From: Trichuris trichiura
Lineage: Eukaryota > Nematoda > Enoplea > Trichinellida > Trichuridae
DNA: 64,000 nucleotides
Assembly (NCBI GenBank): GCA_037903355.1
Contig: JBAJFE010000025.1
Coordinates: forward strand, 620,001-684,000
Reading direction: 5' to 3'
Under the pieces are notes generated by a model that had not been told where the DNA came from, did no database searches, and was given only the letters and a program-made list of their open reading frames with translations. Below are positions 1-9,071 of the stretch, piece by piece (the stretch's first letter is position 1; every line of letters starts with the position of its first letter). A program made the position numbers and the translations under genes.

Positions 1-691
1 TATCTATCAGAAACAAGTGTCTGAGGAAAAGGAAATAGTCGTGAAAGGAGGTGCTAAGGAAGAAAAGAAGGAACCCAGAGAGAAACGCAGCTGCGGAGGT
101 AAAGGTTGCGATTTAAGGGGTGTTGGACCCGGATATGAAAAGAGCTACTTGGACTACGCTGGCAAATTCAAAGGAGGCGCTCGCAAATTCTTACCCATAT
201 ATCAGAAAGAAGTTTCCGAGGAAAAGGAAGTCGTTGTGAAAGGAGGATGTGGTGCCAAAGAGGAAGAAAAGAAGGAACCCAGAGAGAAACGCAGCTGCGG
301 AGAAAAATGTGACCACCTAAGGGGTGTTGGACCCGGATATGAAAAGAGCTACTTGGACTACGCTGGTAAATTCAAAGGAGGTGCCCGCAAATTCCTTCCC
401 ATCTATCAGAAAGAGGTTTCTGAGGAAAAAGAAGTTGTTGTGAAAGGAGGATGTGGTGCCAAAGAGGAAGAAAAGAAGGAACCCAGAGAGAAACGCAGCT
501 CCGGAGAAAAATGTGACGACCTAAGGGGTGTTGGACCCGGATACGAAAAGAGCTACTTGGACTACGCTGGCAAGTTCAAGGGAGGCGCTCGCAAATTCTT
601 ACCCATATACAAAAAGCAGAGCAGCGCAGAGAAGGAAGTTGTCATCAAAGGTGGCGCCGCGCCCTGTCCGAAATGTGGTAAGGTGCATTAA
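1..691 (+). CDS. Secreted tandem-repeat polyprotein, copy 1 (3' end only)
   Basis: The reading frame is already open at base 2 and ends at TAA 689-691, followed directly by TAG. It encodes the tail of one unit and three further units of the same polyprotein as the gene at 5356. Each unit reads C-x-G-x-K, LRGVGPGYEKSYLDYAGKF, KGGARKFLPIYQK, then a Lys/Glu-rich tail ending in the dibasic site EPREKR. The last unit differs: it begins SSGEKCDD, lacks the REKR end and closes with a Cys-containing tail (APCPKCGKVH). No disruption is seen in the visible part, so this copy may be the functional one. The signal peptide and first units lie outside the window. I do not recognise the family; a secreted polyprotein cut by a furin-like protease is inferred from the motifs. 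Confidence 0.8.
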   Translation, partial: IYQKQVSEEKEIVVKGGAKEEKKEPREKRSCGGKGCDLRGVGPGYEKSYLDYAGKFKGGARKFLPIYQKEVSEEKEVVVKGGCGAKEEEKKEPREKRSCGEKCDHLRGVGPGYEKSYLDYAGKFKGGARKFLPIYQKEVSEEKEVVVKGGCGAKEEEKKEPREKRSSGEKCDDLRGVGPGYEKSYLDYAGKFKGGARKFLPIYKKQSSAEKEVVIKGGAAPCPKCGKVH

Positions 692-824
692 TAGGACGCA
701 CAATTACGCAGCCATAACGTAATATGTTTCGTGAGAGTTATTCGAAATAGTGCGTTGGCTGCTAGCAACTTTACATTATAAGTAGTTCTGTATAGATGAC
801 CACTTGTCTTGCCTGACTGTTACG

Positions 825-830
825 AATAAA
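825..830 (+). terminator. Polyadenylation signal of polyprotein copy 1
   Basis: AATAAA lies 134 bp after the stop codon. The surrounding 3' UTR (for example the GCGTTGGCTGCTAGCAACTT stretch at about 751) is closely matched after copy 2, so the tandem duplication includes the 3' UTR. Confidence 0.6.
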
Positions 831-1417
831 ATTGTACCTTGTTCACCTGGTTCTGAGTTTTCTGCGTCCGTTGATGGGGTAGCACTCTCAGCAAACTGAA
901 TCAAAAGCTTCTGTATGGTGGTGAATATAGTAATTCTTAACTTTCGCGCCTGAAATCAAATGGGCACTTTTAGTCCCTTATCAAATAGTCACGCACAAGT
1001 GTGAATGACGTATGATTTGCTATGTGCCCATCGATAGCATCTGAACATTGCGCGCACAAAGAAAAGAGGTTCAGAAGAACGTAGCATCTGTTTGAGAGTC
1101 AACGTTCTGAATGCCACGAACTAAGTACATTTGTGTTGTTGCCCTGTCAGGCTTGAAGGAATTGGAAATGCATAAACTCAGTATGCTCAAGCATTAGGCT
1201 CCATCAGAAGTAGTGTATCCGTGCAAACTGCGCAGTTTACATTGAACTCTTGCAGCGATTGACATGCCAACTGCGCTTTTTGTAACGAGACTGTCGACTG
1301 TTATCAACGGGTTGGGGTTATTGAGGCAGCTGTGCTTCAGATAAGATAGCCACCTTGTTTCATTGCTAACCAACAGGCACGTTGAACATACCACTAACGT
1401 ATTCAGCGTTCCTGTCA
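831..1417. other. Duplicated 3' flank, no gene seen
   Basis: No ORF with family features. Parts of this stretch resemble 8136-8526 downstream of copy 2, so it belongs to the same duplicated block. Confidence 0.4.
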
Positions 1418-1425
1418 CTCTAAAA

Positions 1426-2334
1426 CAGTGTTTCCCAGCCTTTTTGGAGCCAGGGCCCCCCGTCATTCTCCCAACGTTATTCATCTGCTTCTATTGTCCT
1501 CATGTGCGCCTACTGTGGTTACGTTGTTGTGAACTAGTACAAATAGTTCATCCCCTGAAACAGCCTGCAGAATGTAGAACTGACTTCGCTGCCTACCGTG
1601 TATGCCAAAGAAAAAACAGTTAAGCCGAGCCGTCATTAAAAACCTTGTTAACCTGCGGATCTTGTCAGCCGCAAGTAGGACCTCATGGTTTGCGCTGTGA
1701 AATTTGGGTGTGAGATCAATGGCTGGAAAACCTGGCGATGCGAAGTCAACGCTGAATTTCTTATCTGTACTAGAGCGAAGTGGTTAGTAAGGAAGCCGGC
1801 TGCCGTATGCGGCGAAAGCTCCTTAACGATATTCGAAACCGTTAACGCCTTTAGTTCTTTAGTTTGCACTGAAGGCGTTCTTTTCGTATTGCTGGACTTC
1901 AGCCGACTAATTGCACATCAGGGAGCCTTCAGAATACAAGCGCCGCACTGGGTTTCCTCTTCCCCAATTTTTTGGGCTGTTATCAATGGTAGCGCAATAT
2001 GTAAGTCAGGCTGCGATGCTGTTCTCAGGGCTGCGCAACACAAAATCTAAATTCAATATTTCCTCAGAGCAAGACGACAATCGCTTGATCCTACCTCAGT
2101 GTGACGACTGCGCGCATTGCAGTGCCACTAATTTATCCACGTCTGACTCGATAGTCGTCAGGAGTAACCTCAGGTCGCCTCGCCTCACTATCCTGAACGG
2201 CAGATCGCTCTCGTCCTGCGGCACCGACTACTAGGGATCCCCTGAGGCCCCCCTAAGTTTCCAAGAACCCCCTAAACCCACAATTTTTCCCAGGGCCCCC
2301 AAGGGGCCCCTGCGACCCCATTTGGGAATAACTG
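1426..2334. mobile_element. Non-autonomous hAT-type DNA transposon (909 bp)
   Basis: The element starts CAGTGTTTCCCAGCC and ends TTTGGGAATAACTG, imperfect terminal inverted repeats of the hAT CAGTG type (10 of the first 12 bases match). It is flanked by a perfect 8-bp duplication, CTCTAAAA, at 1418-1425 and 2335-2342. G/C homopolymer-rich subterminal blocks (around 1448-1462 and 2240-2312) are near both ends. No transposase ORF is present, so it would need an enzyme supplied from elsewhere. The paralogous sequence at 8527-8534 lacks the insertion, which confirms the boundaries. Confidence 0.82.
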
Positions 2335-2423
2335 CTCTAAAACGTTTGCCTAAAACCGGAAAAGCGTGCCGCTAAGGAGCTCTAAAATACTAAGGTGAGC
2401 AATAGAAGAATAAAAATTTTGGA

Positions 2424-2543
2424 TCTAGTCAACGGTTGTACCTCCACTTGTTTTTGTCGGCAATATCAATCGTTAATACGTGACGGTACTGTGTAATGAA
2501 GTGTATTTGTCAAAAACACGTGGAGGTAGAACCGTTAACTAGA
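2424..2543. repeat. Short inverted-repeat (MITE-like) element
   Basis: The arms 2424-2456 and 2511-2543 are 33 bp each and complementary with 3 mismatches, around a 54-bp centre. They begin TCTAGTCAACGG and end in the complement. No clear target duplication was identified and no coding capacity is present. Confidence 0.6.
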
Positions 2544-2819
2544 CCCCCCGTTTCGTTTAAAATAGACGGGTTTGCATCTTTTATTTGATCGTTGTCATTC
2601 AGTTGTTGGTCCGTCGTCGTCGCGGTAAGTCGATTGGCACCTCGCTGTGAATTCTGACTGACTAGGTGGGGCCAAAGCTCGACGGCTCTTGATAGAACTG
2701 ACAGCTGCGGTCCCGGCCGAACTTGGTCGGATAGAGGGGCTTGCAACCCAGAAGACTGACCTGACAGCGGACACGTTTCACGCTGAAGATGGGTCAAAGT
2801 AGGATCTGAGAACTCCGTC

Positions 2820-3120
2820 AGGAAAATTTATAACAATAAACGTTATATGAAAAACAGGTTAAAAACCGTAAAAGGCTTTTGAAAAAGAAATCTCAAATTT
2901 CTAAACAAAATCAAACAGATTAAGCTGAAGGAGCTTCGACAACAGGCAGATTGCAATACACACTATGAAGAATGCGCCAAACCCAGTACAGTTCAATTTT
3001 ATTGGGTTGCTTCTTTTTTCAACGGGATTCAAAATCCGTATAAAAAAGAAGCAACCTAATGAAATTATGCCGTCCCGTACGAAGAAACTATATCTACAGT
3101 TCAATTTTCTTGAAATCTCA
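2820..3120. repeat. Decayed PLE-like terminal repeat with hairpin
   Basis: Arms 2995-3019 and 3042-3066 form a 25-bp inverted repeat. The adjacent CCGTCCCGTACGAAGAAAC matches the complement of the Penelope-like pLTR near 13330. The stretch 2829-2890 resembles one arm of the palindrome at 11719-11840. I read this as a degraded fragment of the retroelement repeat family that also sits in the ClC intron. Confidence 0.5.
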
Positions 3121-3129
3121 GTTAACACG

Positions 3130-4285
3130 ACCGCACTTAGAGGTTACATAATTTATAAGCACATTAGAGGAACTGCATTACGCATAAACCGCAACGAAAC
3201 CTGTATCTGTTTAACGTTTTATAAAAGCTGGTTTAAAATGTGGAGGGTGAACAATCCTTTTGAAATGTTTGTGATCCGTCAGCCGCCTTTGAACCATACG
3301 CAGTGGAAACTCGATCATCAGAAGTAAGTGCAGCAAGGGATAGTTGTGATAGAAAAGAATTCCAATGATTAAGGTTTTCTTTGTTTATCGCTTTTGCTTA
3401 GTCTGTGAATATTTTACGTTGTAATCTCTGAAGAGCAGTTCATGCGTCAATCAGCTCTGTTTGCCTTAAAACAACCGAATACAACAAAATGCATTCATAT
3501 CAAAACATGTGGCACCAACAGGAACTAGCGAAGAAACAGGCAATGCCAAAATAATACAACAGAATGGTTAACGCAAAAAATCGAAAAAGAGATGCAACGA
3601 GCTAGCGATGTTCAGGTGCCAGTTTTCTGGGACACTCTACTATTGCTCGCACGACTGATTATCCTATTACACTAAAGTACGGACTACTAATAAAGCAAAG
3701 GTAGTTTACCGGAAAAGCGATTTACAGAGTTGTAAAAACGGCAGGCCGAAAGCGTTGTATTAGGAAAACTAAGCAAGTCCTTCTAGGAAACAACAGGCTC
3801 ACAACTTGGACATCGTTCATAGCACTGTAAGCATATTGCTCCACTCGCCAAATTCTCACAATCTAACTTTCTGATAATTGACATTCTGATAATCCATTTT
3901 CTACTGTTATTGACGTCAACGGAACAGGAATGGTCTTCAAAATAATTTGTCAGGTGCTTCATCTTCGGTGGATTCTACTAAATGGACTTCACCATGGCGA
4001 GGAGATGAAAAAATGGGTTTCCAAGAACAAAAAACAAAGTGGAACAAAACGTTACCTCACTGGAACGAAAAATGGAGTACAATGAAATAGACTATTATGT
4101 GTAAAGCTTTCAGAGGGACATTACAAACTGACATTCAAAGACGGGTGACGGTTAACAAAAATGTCACACGGATTGTTCGCACACCACACTTCAAGATGCA
4201 TACCGCAGAACGCCCAGTCGATTCAGCTTCCATTCTGACACTTGTCATTTCGATTAGTCTTCACTGCTAAAGACAGGTCAATTCT
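3130..4285. other. Intergenic, no recognisable feature
   Basis: AT-rich sequence between the two polyprotein copies. No ORF with family features, no RNA gene and no clear repeat was seen. Confidence 0.35.
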
Positions 4286-4289
4286 GTCT

Positions 4290-4435
4290 GGCAAGTTCAA
4301 AGGAGGCGCTCGCAAATTCCTTTCTATCTATCAGAAAGAGGTTTCTGAGGAAAAAGAAGTCGTTGTGAATGGAGGATGTGGTGCCAGAGAGGAAGAAACG
4401 GAAGCTCTGGAGTATGAATGTGACTATAAAGGGGT
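4290..4435 (+). pseudogene. Relic of one polyprotein repeat unit
   Basis: About 146 bp match the unit core: GKFKGGARKFLSIYQKEVSE, then a diverged tail in which the REKR site is lost and CDYKGVPP replaces CDDLRGVGP. No signal peptide, start or stop context is present. It lies about 0.9 kb upstream of copy 2, in what would be its promoter region. It suggests a former gene copy, or a unit left by unequal crossing over. Confidence 0.7.
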
Positions 4436-5290
4436 CCCACCATATATTCACTTTATCGCAAAAACCTACTAATCGATCACAAAACGACATGAATTCAAAC
4501 TGTGAAGGACACATCAAACTAATCAACACTACGAAATGCTATCCTGCTTAGGTTGGAAGGAGATAAGAATTTCAGCTAACAAGCAAATCAGATAATACTA
4601 ATAAAAAAGTTCACTCACACGGCTGCCGAACAACTACCTTGCTAGGTTATTAAAAAACGTAGTGAACTCAAAGAAAACACTGATTAAGAAACGCCTCCTG
4701 CCAGACGCGAACAGGCTGAAAGCTCAGGAACCTTCATTCTAAAAAATAAGAGATAAGGACACATCTACTGTCAGATAGTGAACAGTAAGAAACATCTTAG
4801 AATAAATCAGAAGCGCTCACGGTTTATTCACTAAAAGAAATTAAAACTCCATTAACAAGACTTTCGAACCAAAAGTTCTACAACCAAAAACGTTACAAAA
4901 CTTCTTGAACTTAATGGATTCACACGTCACATCTCTTCCAACCATACAAAGTAAACAGAGAAGCAGGGCGGAGTTCCAGAAATGCGAATTTGATCCTACG
5001 TTTCATCGCGACGTAACAACATTGCACCCGCAGGTGTGGTATAAATCTCTAAACTAGCAGGAGTAGAATTACTAACATGGACATACAAAACATCCATTCA
5101 AACAAAAAAAGATTTCTAAATGTACCAAGACAGAAAGTGACATTCATAAACGCAATCGACGTACGACGGCGGAAATTGCGCTCGTAAAACTTCAACAGTT
5201 ATGAAAGAAAAACCAATTTCACAACGGGAAAGCAGCGAACAATAACTAAGTGTTTTGAATCACAAAATGTACACAAATCCACCTTGCCAT
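4436..5290. other. Upstream region of polyprotein copy 2
   Basis: No gene seen. The AT-rich sequence leads into the TATA box of copy 2. Confidence 0.35.
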
Positions 5291-5296
5291 CGATGG

Positions 5297-5304
5297 TATA
5301 TAAG
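5297..5304 (+). promoter_or_regulatory. TATA box of polyprotein copy 2
   Basis: TATATAAG lies 52 bp before the ATG at 5356. A start of transcription about 25-30 bp downstream would leave a 5' UTR near 30 nt. Such a strong TATA box fits a highly expressed, tissue-specific secreted product. Confidence 0.6.
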
Positions 5305-5355
5305 TGGCATCACCTGAGCAAGAATCACTTCGAGGTCTTGGACCGTTCTAAAGCA

Positions 5356-7997
5356 ATGAAGCTTTATCTGGCCGCGCTGCTTTTTGGCATAGCCTTTGCT
5401 GGCGATGACGATAAACGTCTAAAAGGAGTTGGACCCGGATACGAAAAGAGCTACTTGGACTATGCTGGCAAGTTCAAAGGAGGCGCTCGCAAATTCTTAC
5501 CCATATATCAGAAAGAAGTTTCCGAGGAAAAGGAAATCGTTGTGAAAGGAGGATGTGGTGCCAAAGAGGAAGAAAAGAAGGAACCCAGAGAGAAACGCAG
5601 CTGCGGAGAAAAATGCGACGACCTAAGGGGTGTTGGACCCGGATATGAAAAGAGCTTTTTGGACTACGCTGGCAAATTCAAAGGAGGTGCTCGCAAATTC
5701 CTTCCCATCTATCAGAAAGAGGTTTCTGAGGAGAAAGAAGTTGTTGTGAAAGGAGGATGTGGTGCCAAAGAGGAAGAAAAGAAGGAACCCAGAGAGAAAC
5801 GCTGCTCTGGAGGAAAGAGTTGCGATTTAAGAGGTGTTGGACCCGGATATGAAAAGAGCTATTTGGACTATGATGGCCACTTCAAAGGAGGCGCTCGCAA
5901 ATTCCTTCCTATCTATCAGAAACAAGTGTCTGAGGAAAAGGAAATAGTCGTGAAAGGAGGTGCTAAGGAAGAAAAGAAGGAACCCAGAGAGAAACGCAGC
6001 TGCGGAGGTAAAGGTTGCGATTTAAGGGGTGTTGGACCCGGATATGAAAAGAGCTACTTGGACTACGCTGGCAAATTCAAAGGAGGCGCTCGCAAATTCT
6101 TACCCATATATCAGAAAGAAGTTTCCGAGGAAAAGGAAGTCGTTGTGAAAGGAGGATGTGGTGCCAAAGAGGAAGAAAAGAAGGAACCCAGAGAGAAACG
6201 CAGCTGCGGAGAAAAATGTGACCACCTAAGGGGTGTTGGACCCGGATATGAAAAGAGCTACTTGGACTACGCTGGTAAATTCAAAGGAGGTGCCCGCAAA
6301 TTCCTTCCCATCTATCAGAAAGAGGTTTCTGAGGAAAAAGAAGTTGTTGTGAAAGGAGGATGTGGTGCCAAAGAGGAAGAAAAGAAGGAACCCAGAGAGA
6401 AGCGCTGCTCCGGAGGAAAGAGTTGCGATTTAAGAGGTGTTGGACCCGGATATGAAAAGAGCTATTTGGACTATGACGGCCACTTCAAAGGAGGCGCTCG
6501 CAAATTCCTTCCTATCTACCAGAAAGAGGTTTCTGAGGAGAAAGAAGTTGTTGTGAAAGGAGGATGTGGTGCCAAAGAGGAAGAAAAGAAGGAACCCAGA
6601 GAGAAACGCAGCTGCGGAGAAAAATGTGACCACCTAAGGGGTGTTGGACCCGGATATGAAAAGAGCTACTTGGACTACGCTGGTAAATTCAAAGGAGGTG
6701 CCCGCAAATTCCTTCCCATCTATCAGAAAGAGGTTTCTGAGGAAAAAGAAGTTTGTGAAAGGAGGATGTGGTGCCAAAGAGGAAGAAAAGAAGGAACCCA
6801 GAGAGAAGCGCTGCTCCGGAGGAAAGAGTTGCGATTTAAGAGGTGTTGGACCCGGATATGAAAAGAGCTATTTGGACTATGACGGCCACTTCAAAGGAGG
6901 CGCACGCAAATTCCTTCCTATCTACCAGAAAGAGGTTTCTGAGGAAAAAGAAAGGAGGATGTGGTGCCAAAGAGGAAGAAAAGAAGGAACCCAGAGAGAA
7001 GCGCTGCTCCGGAGGAAAGAGTTGCGATTTAAGAGGTGTTGGACCCGGATATGAAAAGAGCTATTTGGACTATGACGGCCACTTCAAAGGAGGCGCACGC
7101 AAATTCCTTCCTATCTACCAGAAAGAGGTTTCTGAGGAAAAAGAAGTCGTTGTTAAAGGAGGATGTGGTGCCAAAGAGGAAGAAAAGAAGGAACCCAGAG
7201 AGAAGCGCTGCTCCGGAGGAAAGAGTTGCGATTTAAGAGGTGTTGGACCCGGATATGAAAAGAGCTATTTGGACTATGACGGCCACTTCAAAGGAGGCGC
7301 ACGCAAATTCCTTCCTATCTATCAGAAACAAATATCTGAGGAAAAGGAAATAGTCGTGAAAGGAGGTGCTAAGGAAGAAAAGAAGGAACCCAGAGAGAAA
7401 CGCACCTGCGGAGGTAAAGGTTGCGATTTAAGGGGTGTTGGACCCGGATACGAAAAGAGCTACTTGGACTACGCTGGCAAATTCAAAGGAGGTGCTCGCA
7501 AATTCTTACCCATCTATCAGAAAGAGGTTTCTGAGGAAAACGAAGTTGTTGTGAAAGGAGGATGTGGTGCCAAAGAGGAAGAAAAGAAGGAACCCAGAGA
7601 GAAGCGCTGCTCCGGAGGAAAGAGTTGCGATTTAAGAGGTGTTGGACCCGGATATGAAAAGAGCTATTTGGACTATGATGGCCACTTCAAAGGAGGCGCA
7701 CGCAAATTCCTTCCTATCTATCAGAAACAAGTTTCTGAGGAAAAGGAAATAGTCGTGAAAGGAGGTGCTAAGGAAGAAAAGAAGGAACCCAGAGAGAAGC
7801 GCAGCTCCGGAGATAAAGGCGATGACTTAAGGGGTGTAGGACCCGGATATGAAAAGAGCTACTTGGATTACGCTGGCAAGTTCAAGGGAGGCGCTCGCAA
7901 ATTCTTACCCATATACAAAAAGCAGAGCAGCGCAGCGAAGGAAGTTGTCATCAAAGGTGGCGCCGCGCCCTGTCCGAAATGTGGAAAGGTGCATTAA
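5356..7997 (+). CDS. Secreted tandem-repeat polyprotein, copy 2 (two frameshifts as assembled)
   Basis: The ATG at 5356 opens a clear signal peptide (MKLYLAALLFGIAFA, then GDDDKR). Thirteen units of 65 or 68 residues follow. Each has an N-terminal Cys pair (SCGEKC, CSGGKSC or SCGGKGC), the core LRGVGPGYEKSYLDY, then AGKF or DGHF, KGGARKFLPIYQK and VSEEKE-V/I-VVKGG, and a Lys/Glu tail ending REKR. The last unit ends GAAPCPKCGKVH and TAA 7995-7997. REKR matches the furin consensus, so release of about a dozen near-identical peptides is inferred. Relative to its sisters, unit 7 has lost 2 nt near 6750 and unit 8 has lost 11 nt near 6950; both shift the frame. As assembled, translation stops at 6861 (501 aa). 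Either the gene is damaged or the tandem repeat is mis-assembled. I do not recognise the family. Confidence 0.8.
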
Positions 7998-8129
7998 TAG
8001 GACGCACAATTGTGCAGGCGTGACGTGAGAGACTTCGAGTCAGTTTTTAAAAATAATGCGTTGGCTGCTAGCAACTTTATTTCATAGATGGTTCTGTATA
8101 CATGGCCGGTCATTTTTCAGACTGTTGTC

Positions 8130-8135
8130 AATAAA
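8130..8135 (+). terminator. Polyadenylation signal of polyprotein copy 2
   Basis: AATAAA lies 133 bp after the stop codon, the same spacing as in copy 1. Confidence 0.6.
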
Positions 8136-9071
8136 ATGGTAGTTTCTGAGCTATCTGTCGCCGTTGATGTCCAAAGCACTGTTAGCAAACTCAATGGAAA
8201 ACTTTTAGTGGCTGCGAAGAGCAATAATCTAGTACTTTCACCAAAGAAATCAAAAGGGCACTTTGAACACAATATCGAAATAATCTTGAGGAACAATCGA
8301 TGACGTCCAGGTTAATAAGTACAGTGTACCTTTTTAAACTTTGCTTGCCCGTAGCAAACAGGTCAGAAGTAAAGAATTTTCATGTTTCCTAGCACGACAT
8401 GCAGGTTGCTGTGAATACTACTGTATTGAAAATGTAAATGTGCTTTTCAGTAAAACCGCTACATACCTTCGTCGCTCCCTGTTTGGCACTGCATAGAAAC
8501 CATTAGCTTATTCAGCTTTCCTGTCGCCCTGAAACGTTTGCCTGCACCTGGAAAGCTATGCAAATGGTGCCAGAAAAGCTTTACGTTACGTTTATGCAAT
8601 GTTAGTTGGATGAAGGACAAGGCTGATTTTTAGGGAAAAATCTAGCACCACAGATGTCATTGTGAGTTTTCTTTCTTCAGATTAGTTGTTAAGTTGAAGA
8701 AATAGTAAATATCACTATTTTTTGGAGTTTGTTCAGCGTGTATTACAGCAAAAGCAGATACGAGATCATCTTCGTGCTTGAATGTCACTAATTCAAGCTC
8801 AAGAGAATAATCATCAGACCGTTAAGTGAATAAAACGTTAGACAATTTTACTTACGGATGATCTTTTCAATTGGAATGCAGCTGTACGTTACAATCAAAA
8901 TAGGACCCCAATTAAGTGAAGAATTTTACGGAGATGGTCAAAGCTTATCTTCCATGCTTGGCGAATAGGAAACGGTATGCTGCAGTTCTATTTTTGTTTC
9001 CTTCGGGTGCTCCGCATCTAACGCTGACGTGGACCTTAAAGAAAACGAATGAAGGAGAAATAATACAGCGT
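8136..9071. other. Flank between polyprotein copy 2 and ClC gene
   Basis: No gene seen. Positions 8512-8560 correspond to the hAT insertion site downstream of copy 1 (CCCTGAAA followed by CGTTTGCC) and represent the empty site. Confidence 0.5.

Noticed and set aside
528..722. ORFs overlapping the polyprotein in other frames (also 6430-6633, 7036-7236)
   Set aside because: Shadows of the repeat units; no independent start or motif.
5400..7990. Regular direct repeats that could be taken for a CRISPR-like or satellite array
   Set aside because: They are coding units of about 200 bp in one frame with a signal peptide, not short repeats with unique spacers.
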